A DNA stretch of 64,000 nucleotides from Callipepla californica brunnescens (lineage: Eukaryota; Chordata; Aves; Galliformes; Odontophoridae): contig JALIRH010000095.1 in the NCBI GenBank assembly GCA_023055505.1, positions 682,001-746,000 of the forward strand. Reading direction: 5' to 3'. Both the position numbers and the translations under genes were made by a program. Position 1 is the first letter of the stretch. Every line of letters starts with the position of its first letter. Shown here one piece after another: positions 40,301 to 54,600 of this stretch. Below the pieces are notes generated by a model. That model ran no database searches. It saw nothing but the letters and a program-made list of their open reading frames with translations, and was not told the origin of the DNA.

Positions 40301-42497
40301 ATGGCTGCCTCTTTGTTGCCCCATACCTGCCCCACTGCTGCCCTATAGCCACCCCATAGCTGCCTCACTTCTGCCCCATAACTGCCTCATATCCTCCCCA
40401 TAGCCTCCTCATAGATGCCTCACTGCTACACAATAGCTGCCCCACAGCTGCCCCATAGCTGCCTCACTGCAGCCCCACAGCTACTTTTTGTCTGCCTCAA
40501 AGATGCCCCATAGCTTCCTCATGGCCTTCCCATAGTCTCATCATAGCTGCCCCACTGCTGCCCCATAGCTGCCTTACTACTGCCCCTTGCTGCCCCAAGG
40601 CTCGCTTATAGCTACACCATAGCTGTTTCACTACTGCCACATAGCTGCCCCATGGCTGCCCCATAGCTGCTCAACTGCTGCCCCATAGTCGCCCCATAGC
40701 TGCCCCACTGCTGCCCCATACCTGCTTCATAGCCTCCCCATAGTCTCCTCCTGCTACCCCACTGCTGCCCCATAGCTGCTCCATAGCCTCTCAAGAGACT
40801 CCTCATAGCTGCCCCACTTCAGCCCTATAGCCGCCCCATAGCTGCCTCACTGCTGCCCCATTGCCACCCCATGGCTGCCTAATAGCCACCCCATAGCTGT
40901 CCCACTGCTGCCCCATAGCTGCCTTATAGGTGCCCCACTACTGCCACATTGCCGCTCTATAGCTGCCCCATAGCCACCCCGTCGCTGCCCCATAGCCTCC
41001 CCATACTTGCCCCATAGCTGTCTCACTGCTGCCCCATAGCTGCCCCATGGCTGCCCCATAGCCGCCCCGTAGCCTCAAAGCTGCCCCACTGCTGCCCCAT
41101 GGCTGCCTCTTTGTTGCCCCATACCTGCCCCACTGCTGCCCTATAGCCACCCCATAGCTGCCTCACTTCTGCCCCATAACTGCCTCATATCCTCCCCATA
41201 GCCTCCTCATAGATGCCTCACTGCTACACAATAGCTGCCCCACAGCTGCCCCATAGCTGCCTCACTGCAGCCCCACAGCTACTTTTTGTCTGCCTCAAAG
41301 ATGCCCCATAGCTTCCTCATGGCCTTCCCATAGTCTCATCATAGCTGCCCCACTGCTGCCCCATAGCTGCCTTACTACTGCCCCTTGCTGCCCCAAGGCT
41401 CGCTTATAGCTACACCATAGCTGTTTCACTACTGCCACATAGCTGCCCCATGGCTGCCCCATAGCTGCTCAACTGCTGCCCCATAGTCGCCCCATAGCTG
41501 CCCCACTGCTGCCCCATACCTGCTTCATAGCCTCCCCATAGTCTCCTCCTGCTACCCCACTGCTGCCCCATAGCTGCTCCATAGCCTCTCAAGAGACTCC
41601 TCATAGCTGCCCCACTTCAGCCCTATAGCCGCCCCATAGCTGCCTCACTGCTGCCCCATTGCCACCCCATGGCTGCCTAATAGCCACCCCATAGCTGTCC
41701 CACTGCTGCCCCATAGCTGCCTTATAGGTGCCCCACTACTGCCACATTGCCGCTCTATAGCTGCCCCATAGCCACCCCATAGCTGCCCCCATAGCCTTCT
41801 CAATAGCTTCCTTACTGCTGCCCATAGCTGCCCCACTGCTGCCCCATAGCTGCACCGTGGCTGCCCCATAGCCTCCCCATAGCCTCATCATAGCTGCCTC
41901 ACTGCTACCCCATAGCTCCCTCGCTGCTTCCCCATAGCTGCCCCATGGCTACCTCATAGCTGCCCCATAGCTGCCCCACTACTGCCCCATAGCCACCCCA
42001 TAGCTGCCTCACTGCTCCCCCATAGCTACATTTTGTCTGCCTCAGAGCTGCCCCATCGCTTCCCCATGGCCTTCCCATAGCCTCGTCATAGCTGCCAAAC
42101 TACTGACCCATAGCCGCTTCACTACTGCCCCATAGCTGCCCAATGGCTTCCCCATAGCCGCCCTATAGCTGCCCAACTACTGCCCCATAGCCTCCCCATA
42201 GCTGCCTCACTGCTCCCCCATAGCTGCCCCATGTCTGCCTCATCGCTGCCCCATAGCTGCCCCATAGCCTCTCGATAGCTGACCCATAGCTGCCCCATAG
42301 CCTCCTCATAGCTGCCTCACTGCTGCCTGATTGCTGCCTCACTTCTGCCCCATAGCTGCCCAATGGCTTCCTCATAGCCGCCCCATAGCTGCCCCACTGC
42401 TGCCCCATAGCTGCCTTATAGCTGCCCTACTACTGCCCCATAGCTGCCCCACTGCTGCCCAATAGCTGCCCCATAGCTTCCCCATAGCCTCCTCATA
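37311..42497. repeat. 11-bp minisatellite CCCCATAGCTG, main block
   Basis: About 5.2 kb of 11-bp units, continuous with the start of unit 2. It contains higher-order duplications: a 407-bp tandem repeat (about 37,446-37,852 and 37,853-38,250) and a 798-bp tandem repeat (about 40,255-41,052 and 41,053-41,778). A segment around 39,470 resembles the array start at position 1. No gene. Confidence 0.94.
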
Positions 42498-42513
42498 CCT
42501 TTCTTTTCTCTTA

Positions 42514-44729
42514 TTCTGGCATTCTGACATTCTGACATTGTGACATTCTGAGATACTCTCATTGTCACATTGCAACATTGTTACATTCTAATATTCTCCC
42601 ATTCTGAACTTCTGGAATTATGACAACCTGCCGTTGTGACATTCTCCCATTCTGACATTATGACATTCTAATATTCTCACATTCTGAAGTTCTGGCATTA
42701 TGACAACCTGCCCTTGTGCTATTTTCACATTCTGACATTCTGACATTCTAGCATTGTGACATAGTGACATTCTGGAATTGTGACAACCTGTCATTCTGAC
42801 ATTCTGTCATTGTGATACTCTCACATTCTGCTATTGTGACATTCAGATATTTGGACATTCTGAAATTCTGGAATTGTGACATTCTGAAATTCTGGAAATG
42901 TGACAATCTGTCATTCTCACATTGTGACAATGCAAAATTCTGATACTGTGAAATTCTGACTCTCTCTCATTGTGACATTGTGAGATTCTCACATCGTGGC
43001 ATTGTGGCATTCTCACTTTCTCACGTTCTGACATGTTAACATTGTGACATTCTAACATTCTCTCATTGTGATTTTCGGCCATATTTATCATCTGACATTG
43101 TGACGTTCTGTCACAGTCATATGTTGTCATTGTGACATTCTATCTTCATGACATACTGATATTGTGACTTTGTGGCATTGTGATACACTGACATTCTGAA
43201 ATTGTGGCAATCTGTCATTGTGACTCTGTGACATTCTCCAATTCTGACATTCTCACATTCTAACGTTCTCACATTGTGTCATTCGGTCATTGTCATATTC
43301 TCACTTTCTGATATTCTCTCATTGTGATATCGTGACGTTGTGACAATTTGACATTCTGACATTAAGACATTCCGACATCATGAGATTCTCTCTTTCTCTC
43401 ATTCTGACATTTTGACATTGTGACATTCTAATATTCTCACCTTCTGAAGTTCTGGCATTATGACAATCTGCCATTGTGATATTCTCACTTTCTGATATTA
43501 TGACATTCTAGCGTTGTGACATAGTGAAATTGTGACATTGTGACATTCAGACATGTTGACATTCTGAAATTCTGGAATTGTGACAACCTGTCATTCTCAC
43601 ATTGTGACAATGCAACATTCTGATATTGTGACATGATGACATTGTGACACTGTGACATTCTGAAATTCTAACTCTCCCTCATTCTGACGTTCAGACATTC
43701 TCACATTGTGACATTGTAAAACTCTGACTCTCTCTCATGGTGACATTCAGACATTCACACATTTTGACATTCTGACATTCTGACATTCTGGCATTCTGAC
43801 ATTCTCACAATGTGTCATTCGGTCATTGCCATATTCTCACTTTCTGATATTCTCTCATTGTGATATTGTGACGTTGTGACAATTTGACATTCTGACGTTA
43901 AGACATTCTGACATCATGACATTCTCTCTTTCCCTCATTCTGACATTTTGACATTGTGACATTCTGAGATACTCTCATGGTGACATTGTGACATTGTGGC
44001 ATTCTAATATTCTCACCTTCTGATGTTCTGGCATTATGACAATCTGCCATTGTGATGTTCTCACCTTGTGACATTGTGACATTCTAGCATTTTGACAATG
44101 CGTCATTCTGACGTTGTGACATAGTGACATTCTGGAATTTGGAAAATCTTTCATTCTGACATTCTGTCATTGTGACATTCTCAGAATCTGACATTGTGAC
44201 ATTCTGATATTTTCACATTCTGAAATTCTGTAATCGTGACAATCTGTCATTCTGCCATTGTGGTATTTGTGACGTTCTTACACTGTTACATATTGATATT
44301 CTGACCTTGAGACATTGCGACATTGTGACATAGTGATATTCTGTCATTCTGACATTTTGACATTCTCACATTCTCACTTTCTTACATTGTGACACTCGGT
44401 CATTGTGATATTCTCTCTTTTTCATCTCCTCTTATTGTGACTTTCTGACACAGTCATATTCCCTAATCTTGTAGTTGTGACACAGTGAAGATTTGACATT
44501 CTGACATTAAGACACTCTGACATCATGACATTCTCACTTTCTCCCATTCTGACATGTTGACATTGTTGCATTCTAACATTCTCTCATTGCTATATTCTGA
44601 CATATTTCTATTCTGTCATTGTGACATTCTCTCACAGACACATGCTGCCATTTTGACATTCTATCGTTGTGACATTCTGACATTGTGACATTCTGAGATA
44701 CTCTCATGGTGACATTCTGACATTCTAAT
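42514..44729. repeat. 10-bp minisatellite ACATTCTGAC/ACATTGTGAC, unit 2 block 1
   Basis: Counterpart of 612-2,913, about 80 bp shorter (one stretch near 1,545-1,620 of unit 1 is missing). Ends with the CTAAT duplication at 44,725-44,729. Confidence 0.93.
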
Positions 44730-45062
44730 TGTATGGGAACTGTTGAATCATGGCCTGAACCACTGATTGATCACCTGAGGCAAGCCCTGAGTCAGCTGCA
44801 GGGGCACAAGTGAGTGTGATTGGAAGGGGTGGAGTTTGACTCCACCTCTGCCAAGACCCCATTTAAGGGCTGACCTCCAGCAGGGAAGGTTCTCTTGTTA
44901 GAGATCCCTCCCTTTTGGAGTTATTAGCGAGCCTCGACCATCATCAAGGTGAGCTCCTCTCTTTTCTTCTTGTTTGTATACCATTTTCTTAAGCCTACCT
45001 AAAATATACCGCCTTTCGCACAATTTCCATGGAGTGCTTTTTTGGGGGTTATTTGCCCTATA
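44730..45062 (+). mobile_element. 333-bp LTR-like insertion, unit 2 copy
   Basis: Same element, same site and same CTAAT flanks (44,725-44,729 and 45,063-45,067) as at 2,914. At least one substitution separates the copies (CCATTTAAGG here, CCATTGAAGG in unit 1). Confidence 0.65.
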
Positions 45063-46251
45063 CTAATATTCTGACTTTCTCACATCGTGACATTCAGTCA
45101 CTGTCATAATTCTCACTTTCTGATATTCTCTTACTGTGCTATTGTGGCATTGGGACAAGTTGACATTCTGACTTCATGACATTCTCTCTTTCCCTCATTC
45201 TGACATTGTGACATTGTCACGTTCTGACATTCGGTCGTTGTGATATTCTCACTTTTTCATATTCTCTCTTTGTGACATTGTGACACAGTCATATTCCCTG
45301 ATTTTGTAATTCTGATATTCTGACGTTCTGACATTCTGACATTCTCACAATGTGTCATTCATTCACTGGCATATTCTCACTTTCTGATATTCTCTCATTG
45401 TGATATTGTGACTTTGTGACAATTTGACATTCTGACATCATGACATTCTCTCTTTCCCTCATTCTGATATTCTGACATTGGGACATTCTCACTTTCTCGT
45501 ATTCTGACATTCTGATCTATCAATAATCTGTAATTGCGACATTCTCTCATTGTGGCATTGTGACATTCTCTCATTCTGACACTGAAATTCTGAGATTTGT
45601 GATATTGTGACGTTCTCATACTGTGACATTCAGGCACTCTCACATTGGTACATTCTGACGTTATGACATTTTGATGTTGTGACATTCACTCACTCCCATT
45701 CTGGCGTTTTCACATTCTGACATTCTCACAATCTGGCATTCTAAAATTGTGGCCATCTCTCATTGTGACATTCACTCATTCTCACATTCTGATAGTTTGA
45801 CAGTCTCTCTTGGTGACATTTTGAGGTTCTCTCGTTGTGACATTGTGATATTCTGACCTTCTGATATTCTGACCTTCTGATGTTCTGACATTTTGACATT
45901 ATAGCATTGTGACACTCTGACATTCTCTCCTTGTGACATTCTGACATTCCGATATTTTGACTTTCTCTCATTACCACATTCTGACATTCTGAAACTGTGG
46001 GAATCTGTCATTCTGACATTCTGTCATTGTGATATTTGGACTTTGTGACATTTTGACATTTTGAAGTTCTGACATTCTGAGATCCTCTCATTGTGACACT
46101 GTGACATTGTCATTCACTTGGTGTTATTATCTCTCATTGTGACGTTGTGACATTTTGATATTCCCCGATTTTCTAATTGCGACATTCTGACATTCGGTCA
46201 TTGTGATGTTCTCACTTTTTCATATTCTCTCATTGTGACGTTTTGACACAG
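45063..46251. repeat. 10-bp minisatellite, unit 2 block 2
   Basis: Counterpart of 3,247-4,427 with small indels (for example an extra GATATTCTGACCTTCT near 45,860). Ends with CACAG at 46,247-46,251. Confidence 0.93.
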
Positions 46252-47174
46252 TGTCACGCTCCAAAATAAAGGAGGGAGATGAGGTTCTTTATATGTATGT
46301 GTATACCCGATGGTGAGATTAAAAGGCAATGGTTCAAATTTTAGCCCAACCAGTTTATTACAATAAGTAGTTTTTTAGGGATATGGGGAAGGGAAGATGG
46401 GTGATAGAAAAGAGATGAAAAGCGAAGAGACTTGGCAGAAAGCAAGAAAGAGAAAGAGAGAGCATCACCACCGTGGATCTGGCGAGGTCCGTAGTCCGTT
46501 GGTCTCAGGAATTCGTCTGGTCTCCGCGGGGGATGGGAGAAAGCCGGGAAGTTTTGCAGCAAGCAGGCGCTGTGCAGGGGGGTTCTTCCAAAGAGGTTTT
46601 TCCCTCAGGAAAGTCTCTTCTTCAAAGTCTTTGGTTTAGTGGTGTCGAGAAAACCAACTGAGCAACTCGACACACCAATGAGTTCTGTCAAGCGGCGCGC
46701 TGGGTACATGGGGGATTGCTTCACCAAACATGCGCACGTAAGAGAGAAATGAATAGCTATTTAAAGGTATAGCACATGCATATTCATCACATTCCAGACT
46801 CTGGTTATCGAGGGGATTAAACCTAAAGGTCAGTTTTGCTTTAAATTTTCAAACCTTGAAGGAGGAAAGCTCCTCACCATTCATGTGGGTGTTTTGTTTT
46901 AAGAGAGGCTTGTCTTGTAGGGACAACAGGGTGTCTATCCTGCTTTCTTTAGCTGCCTCCGTGTTCTGGCATTAGTTTGATTTGTGCCCACCCAAGACAT
47001 CTGGCCCAACAGATAAATCAACAGGAGTAGTACTTTTGGTGCCATACAAGTATTATTGTCCTTTGTGATGATCAGCTTCTCCAAGCAGTTGTCAATTAGA
47101 GTCTTCTAGCCAGAAAGACCTCATGAAGCAAGCTTTGAGACAACAAAAGTCAAAAACAGTTGCTGTCTTTCACA
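46252..47174 (-). mobile_element. 923-bp solo LTR, unit 2 copy
   Basis: Same boundaries, orientation and CACAG flanks (46,247-46,251 and 47,175-47,179) as the element at 4,428. Only a few substitutions are visible (for example CCCAAGACATC for CCCAACACATC). Confidence 0.82.
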
Positions 47175-48157
47175 CACAGTCATATTCCCTGAATTTTAAT
47201 TGGGAGGTTGTGACGATTTGACATTCTGACATTAAGACATTCTGACATCATGACATTCTCCCTTTCTCACATTCTGACATGTTGACATTGTGACATTCTA
47301 ATATTCTCTCATTGTGAAATTGTGACATTCTGACATTCTTATATTCTCACCTTCTGATGTTCTGGCATTCTGACAATCTGCCATAGTGACATTCTGACAT
47401 TGTGATATTGTGATATTATGACATTGTGGCTTTGTGACTTTGTGATATTCTCGCAGTGTCAAATTCTGTGATTCTGACATTCTGAGATTGTGACATCGTG
47501 GCATTTTGGGAATCTGGCATAGTGATATTGTGATATTCTCACATTTTGTCATTCTGACATTCTGACAATCTGATATTGTGACATTCTCAGATTGTTACAT
47601 TGCTGCGTTCTGAAATTCTCTCATTGTGACATTGTGAAGTTGTGAAATTCTGACATTCTGACATTATGATGTGATGTCTTTGTTACATTCTGAGATTGTG
47701 CCAATGTTACATTCTTCTATTCAGATACATTGTGACATTCTCAACTTAGGACATTCTGATATTCTTGCATTCTGACGTTGTGACATTCTGACATTCTGAA
47801 ATTCGGACATTCTCACATAATCACATTCTGACATCATTTCATTCTCACATTCTGACATTCTGTTATTCTGACATTCTCATATTCTCACTTTGTGACATTG
47901 TGACGTTCTGACATCCTCACGTACTGACATTCTGAAAATGCGACCTTCTGACATTGTGACACTGTAATATTCTGACTGTGAAATTTTTACATTCTGGTAT
48001 TGTGACAGTCTTTCATTTTTGCATTGTGACATTCTGACACTGTGACATTTTTAGATTCTCACATTGTGATATTTTGGCATTGTGAAATTCTAACCTTGTG
48101 ACACTGACATTCTAACATTGTGATACTTTGATATTGTGACTGTCACATTCTGACACC
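47175..48157. repeat. 10-bp minisatellite, unit 2 block 3
   Basis: Counterpart of 5,351-6,333, ending at the same ATTCTGACACC/GTTAGGG junction. Confidence 0.93.
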
Positions 48158-51100
48158 GTTAGGGTAGGGTTAGGGTTAGGTTTAAGGGGTAGGGTAGGGA
48201 TGGGGTAGGGTTAGGGTTAGATAATGGTTAGGGTAAGTATTAGGGTCAGGGTTAAGGGTAGGGTGTGAGGTAGGGTTAGGGTTTTAGGGTTAGGGTAGGG
48301 TTAGGGTTAGGTTAGGGTAGGGTTTAGGGTTAGGGTGTAGGGTTAGGGTAAGGGTAGGGTTAGGGTTAGGGGTTAAGGTTAGGGGTTAGGGTCAGGGGTT
48401 AGGTTTAGGGATAGGGTCAGGGTTAGGGTTAGAATTAGGGTAGGGTTAGGTTTAGGGTAAGGGTTAGGGTTAGGGTAGGGTAAGGGTTAGGGTTAGGGTT
48501 GGGTAAGGGTTAGGGGTAGGATTACGGGTAGGGTTAGTGTTACAGTTAGGGTCCATCAATAGGGTTAGCAAAGGGTTAGGTGTTAGGGTTAGGTGTTAGG
48601 GTTAGGGGTTAGGGTTAGGGTAGAACTAGGGTCCATCAATAGGGTTATGGTAGGGTTAGGGTTTAGGGTTAGGGTAGGGTTAGGGTTAGAGTAGAATTAG
48701 GGTTAGATTGGAGGGTTAGGGTAGGGTTAGGGTTAAGGGTTAGGGTTAAGGGTTAGGGTAGGGTTAGAGATAGGTAAGGGTTAGGGTAAGGGTTAGGGTT
48801 AGGGATAGGGTAAGGGTTAGGGTTAGGGTAGGGCTAGGGTTAGGGATAGGTAAGGGTTAGGGTAAGGGTTAGTGTAGGGTTAGGGGTAGGGGTATGGGTA
48901 GGGTTAGGGTAGGGTTAGCGTTAGGGTTGGATTAGAATTTTCGGTAAGGGTTAGGGTTAGGAGTTAGGGTCAGTGTCAGGGTTAGGGCTTAGCGTTAGGG
49001 ATAGGGTAAGAGTTAGGGTAGGGTTAGTGTTAGGGTTAGAGTTAGGGTAAGGGTAGGGTTAGGGTAGGTTTAGGGTAAGGTTAGGGTTTGGGTTAGGGGT
49101 TAGGGGTTAGGGCTAGGGTAGGGTTAGGTCTAGGGTAGGGCTAGGGTAGGGTTAGGGGTTTGTGTTAGGGTTAGGGGCAGGGTTAGGGTTAGGATTAGGG
49201 TAGGGTTTGGGTTAGGTAAGGGTTTGGGGTTAGGGCTTATGGGTTGGGGTTAGGGGTTAGGGTCACGGTTAGGGTAGGGTAAGGTTAGGGTTAGGGTTAG
49301 TGTTAGGGTTATGGTTAGGGGTTAGGGTAAATGTTAGGGTAGGGTTAGGGTTAAGGGTTAGGGTAGGGTTAGGGTTAGGTAAGGGTTAGGGTAGGGTTAA
49401 GGAGGGTTAAGGGTAGGGTTTGAGTCAGGGGTAGGGTAGGGTTAGGGTTAGGGTAGGGTTAGGGGTTAGTGTTAGGGTAGAATTAGGGTTAGATTTGAGG
49501 GTTAGTGTAGGGTTAGGGTTAGGTAAGGGATAGGGTTAGGGTTAGGGTTGGGTGTTAGGGTAGGGTTAGGGTAGGGTTAGGGATAGGTAAGGGTTAGGGT
49601 CAGGGATAGTGTTAGGGTCACTGTTAGGGTTAGGGTATGGTTAGGGTTAGGGCAGGGTTAGGGTAGGGCTAGGGTTAAGGGTTAGGGTTAAAATTAGGGG
49701 TTAGGGGTTAGGGCTAGGGTAGGGTTAGGGGTTAGTGTGAGGGTTAGGGGCAGGGTTAGGGTTAGGGTAGGGTTGGGGTTAGGGGCAGGGTTAGGGTTAG
49801 GGCTTAGGGGTTGGGGTTAGGGGTTAGGGTCACGGTTAGTGCAGGGGTTAGGGTTAGTGTTAGGGTAAGGGTTAGGGTAGGGTTAGGGGTTAGGGTAGGG
49901 TTAGTTTTAGTGTTAGTGTTATGGTTAGGTAAGGGTTAGGGGTTAGGGTAAATGTTAGGGTAGTGTTAGGGTTAGGGTAGGGTTAGGGTTAGGTAAGGGT
50001 TAGGGTAGGGTTAGGGTCAGGGTTAAGGGTAGGGTTTGAGTCAGGGTTAGGTTTAGGGTGGGGTTAGGGTTAGGGTAGAATTAGGGTTAGATTTGAGGGT
50101 TAGTGTAGGGATAGGGTTAGGTAAGGGATAGGGTTAGGGTTAGGGTTTAGGGTAAGTGTTAGAGTAGGGTTAGGGTTAAGGGTTAGGGTAGGGTTAGGGA
50201 TAGGTAAGGGTTAGGGTCAGGGATAGGGTTAGGGTCAGTGTTAGGGTTAGGGCAGGGTTAGGGTAGGGCTAGGGTTAAGGGTTAGGGTTAAAATTAGGGG
50301 TTAGGGGTTAGGGCTAGGGTAGGGTTAGGGGTTAGTGTTAGGGTTAGGGGCAGGGTTAGGGTTAGGGTAGGGTTGGGGTTAGGGGCAGGGTTAGGGTTAG
50401 GGCTTAGGGGTTGGGGTTGGGGGTTAGGGTCACGGTTAGTGCAGGGTTAGGGTTAGTGTTAGGGAAAGGGTTAGGGTAGGGTTAGGGGTTAGGGTAGGGT
50501 TAGTTTTAGTATTAGTGTTATGGTTAGGTAAGGTTTAAAGGTTAGGGTAAATGTTAGGGTAGTGTCAGGGTAAGGGTTAGGGTAGGGCTAGGGTCGGGGT
50601 TAAGGGTAGGGTTTGAGTCAGGGTTAGGGTTAGGGTAGGGTTAGGGGTTAGGGTTAGGGTAGAATTAGGGTTAGATTTGAGGGTTAGTGTAGGGTTAGGG
50701 TTAGGGGTTAGGGTAAGGGTTAGGGTAGGGTTCGGGTTAAGGGTTAGGGTAGGGTTAGGGATAGGTAAGGGTTAGAGTAAGGGTTAGGGTCAGGGATAGG
50801 GGTAGGGTCAGTGTTAGGGTTAGGGTATGGTTAGGGTTAGGGGCAGGGTTAGTGTTAGGGTAGGGTTAGGGTTAGGGGTTAGGGTTAAAATTAGGCTTTA
50901 GGGCTAGGGTAGGGTTAGGGCGAGGATAGGGCTAGGGTAGGGTTAGGTGTTAGGGGCAGGGTTAGGGTTAGGGTGGGGTTAGGGCTTAGGAGTTAGGGTT
51001 AGGGCTTAGGGGTTGGGGTTAAGGGTTAGGGTTAGGTTTAGTGTTAGGGTTATGGTCAGGTAAGGGTTAGGGGTTAGGGTAAATGTTAGGGTAGTGTTAG

Positions 51101-51576
51101 GGTAGTGTTAGGGTGAGGGTTAGGGTAGGGTTAGGGTTAGGGTACGGTTAGGGTAAGTGTTATGGTTAGGGTAGGATTTGGGTTAGGTTTTGGGTCCATC
51201 AATAGGGTTAGGGTTAGTTTAGATTAGGGTTAGTGTAGGGTTAGTGTTAGGGTTAGGGGTTAGGGTTAAGGTAGAATTAGGGTCCATCAACAGGGTTATG
51301 GTAGGATTAGGGTTTAGGGTTAGGGTAGGGTTAGGGTTAGGGTTAGAGTAGGGTTAGAGATAGGTAAGGGTTAGGGTAGGGTTAGGGTCAGGGTCAGGGT
51401 TAAGGGTAGGGTTTGAGTGAGGGTTAGGGTAGGGTTAGGGTCAGGGTTAAGGGTTGGGTTTGAGTCAGGGTTAGGGTCAGGGTTAGGGTCAGGGTTAGGG
51501 TTAGGGTAAGTGTTAGGGTTAGGTTTTGGGTCCATCAATAGGGTTAGGGTTAGTTTAGATTAGGGTTAGTGTAGGG

Positions 51577-51611
<35 letters not shown>

Positions 51612-54600
51612 TTTAGATTAGGGTTAGTGTAGGGTTAGTGTTAGGGTTAGGGTTTAGGGTTAGGGGTTACGGTAAGGGTTAGGGTTAGGGGTTAGGGTCA
51701 GGGATAGGGTCAATGTTAGGGTTAGGGTAAGGGTTAGGGTTAGGGGTTAAGTTTAGGGTAGGGTTAGGGTTAGGGTAGGGTTATGGTAAGGAATCAGTAG
51801 GGTTAGGGTTAGAGTTAGGGTTAGGGATCTGGTGGGTTGGGGTTAGGGTTTAAGGTTAGGGTTAGGTTTAGGGTAGGGTTAGGGTAGGGTTAAGGTTTAG
51901 GGTTAGGGTTAGGGATAGGTAAGGGTTAGGGTAAGGGATAGGGTTAGGGTGAGGGGTAGGGTTAGGGTAGGGCTACGGTTAGGGGTTAGGGTTAGGGGTT
52001 AGGGTTAGGGTAGTGTTAGGGTTAGGGTGAGGGGTAGGGTTAGGGTAGGGCTACGGTTAGGGGTTAGGGTTAGGGGTTAGGGTTAGGGTAGTGTTAGGGT
52101 TAGGTTAGGGTTAGGGGTAGGGGTATGGGTAGGGTTAGGGTAGGGTTAGGGTTAGGTTGGATTAGAATTTACGGTAAGGGTTAGGTTTAGTGGTTAGGGT
52201 CAGTGTCAGGGTTAGGGTTAGGGATAGGGTAAGAGTTAGGGTTAGGGTTAGAGTTAGGGTAGGGTTATAGTTAGGTTTAGGGTAGGGTTAGGGTAAGGGT
52301 AGAGTTAGAGTAGGTTTAGGGTAAGGGTAGGGTAGTGTTAGGGTAGGGTATGGGTTAGGGATTAGGGCTAGGGTAGGGTTAGGGGTTAGTGTTAGGTTTA
52401 GGGTTAGGGTAGGGTTGTGGTTAGGGTTAGGGTAGGGTTGGGGTTAGGGACAGGGTTAGGGTTTGGGCTTACGGGTTGGGGATAGGGGTTAGGGTCACGG
52501 TTAGGGTAGGGTTAGGTTAGGTTTAGGGTTAGTGTTAGGGTTATGGTTAGGTAAGGGTTAGGGTAAATGTTAGGGTAGGGTTAGGGTTAGGGTTATGGGT
52601 TAGGATTATGGGTTAGGGTTAGGTAAGGTTTAGGGTAGGGTTAGGGTCAGGGTCAGGGTTAAGGGTAGGGTTTGAGTCAGGGTTAGGGTAGGGTTAGGGG
52701 TAGGGTTAGGGTAGGGTTAGGGATAGGTAAGGGTTAGGGTAAGGGTTAGGGTTAGGGATAGGGTAGGGTTAGGGTTTGGGTAGGGCTAGATGTAGGGGTT
52801 AGGGGTAGGGGTATGGTTAGGGTTAGGGTAGGGTTAGGGATAGGTAAGGGTTAGGGTAAGTTTTAGGGATAGGGTAGGGTTAGGCTTAGGGTAGGGCTAG
52901 ATATAGGGGTTAGGGGTAGGGGTATGGGTAAGGGTTAGGGTAGGGTTAGGGTTAAGGGTTAGAGTAGGGTTAGGGATAGGTAAGGGTTAGGGTAAGGGTT
53001 AGGGTTAGGGTCAGGGATGGTGTAGGGTCAGTTTTAGGGTTAGGGTATGGTTAGTGTAAGGGGTAGGGTTAGGGTTAGGGTAGGGCTAGGGTTAGTGTTA
53101 GGGTTAAAATTAGGGGTTAGGAGTTAGGGCTAGGGTAGGGTTAGGGGTTAGTGTTAGGGTTAGGGTAGGGTTGGGGTTAGGGTTAGGTTTGGGTTGGGGT
53201 TAGGGGCAGGGTTAGGGTTAGGGCTTTGGGGTTGGGGTTAGGGGTTAGGGTCACGGTTAGGGTAGGTTTAGGGTTAGTGTTAGGGTAAGGGTTAGGGTAG
53301 GGTTAGGGGTTAGAGTAGGGTTAGTTTTAGTGTTAGGGTTATGGTTAGGTAAGGGTTAGGGGTTAGGGTAAATGTTAGGGTAGTGTTAGGGTTAGGGTAG
53401 GGTTAGGGTTAGGTAAGGGTTAGGGTAGGGTTAGGGTCAGGGTTAAGGGTAGGGTTTGAGTCAGGGTTAGGGTCAGGGTTAGGGTTAGGGTACGGTTAGG
53501 TTAAGTGTTATGGTTAGTGTAGGGTTAGGGTTAGGTTTTGGGTCCATCAATAGGGTTAGGGTTAGTTTAGATTAGGGTTAGTGTAGGGTTAGGGTTAGGG
53601 TTTAGGGTTAGGGGTTAAGGTTAGGGGTTAGGGTTAGGGTAGGGTTAGGGGTTACTGTAAGGGTTAGGGTTAGGGGTTAGGGTCAGGGTAAGGGTTAGGG
53701 TTAGAGTTAGGGTAGGGTTTGGTTTAGGGTAAGGGTTAGGGTAGGGTTAGGGTTGGGTTAGGGTAAAGTAGGGTTAGGGTTAGGGGTTAGGGTAGCATCA
53801 GGGGTTAAGGTTAGGATAAGGGTTAAGGGTTAGGGTTAAGGTTAGGGTAAGGGTAGGGTTAGGGATAGGGTTGGGGTTAGGGTTAGGGTAGGGTTAGGGT
53901 AGGGTTAGTGTTAGTGTTGGGTTGGGATTAGGGTAGGGTTAGGGTTAGGGGTTAGGGTTGAGTCAGGGGTTACGGTTAGGATAAGGGTTAGGGTAGGGTT
54001 AAGGGTTAGGGTTAGGGTAGGGTTAAAGTTGGGGTTAGGAATAGGGTTAGGGTTAGGTTAGAGTTAGGGTAGGGTTAGGGTAAGGAATCAGTAGGGTTAG
54101 GGTTAGAGTTAGGGTTAGGGATCTGGTGGGTTAGGGTTAGGGTTTAAGGTTAGGGTTAGGTTTAGGGTAGGGTTAGGGTAGGGTTAAGGTTTAGGGTTAG
54201 GGTTAGGTTTAGGGGTTAGGGTAGGGCTAGGGTTAGGGGTTAGGGGTTGGGTTAGTGTAGGGGTAGGGGTATGGGTAGGGTTAGGGTTAGGGGTTAGGGT
54301 ATGGTCAGGGGTTACGGTTAGGTTAAGGTTTAGGGTTAGAGTAGGGCTAGGAGTTAGGGTTAGGGTTAGGGTTAAGGATAGGGTTGGGGTTAGGGTTAGG
54401 GTAGGGCTAGTGTTAGGTTAGGGTTAGGTGTTTGGGTCAGGGTTAGTGTAGGGTTAATGTTAGGGTAGGGGTTAGGATTAGGTTTATGGTAAGGGTTAGG
54501 GTAGGGTTAGGGTAAGAGTTAGGGAAAGGTAAGGGTTAGGGTAAGGGTTAGGGTTAGGGTCAGTGTTAGGGTCAGGGTTAGGCTTATAGTATGGTTAGGG

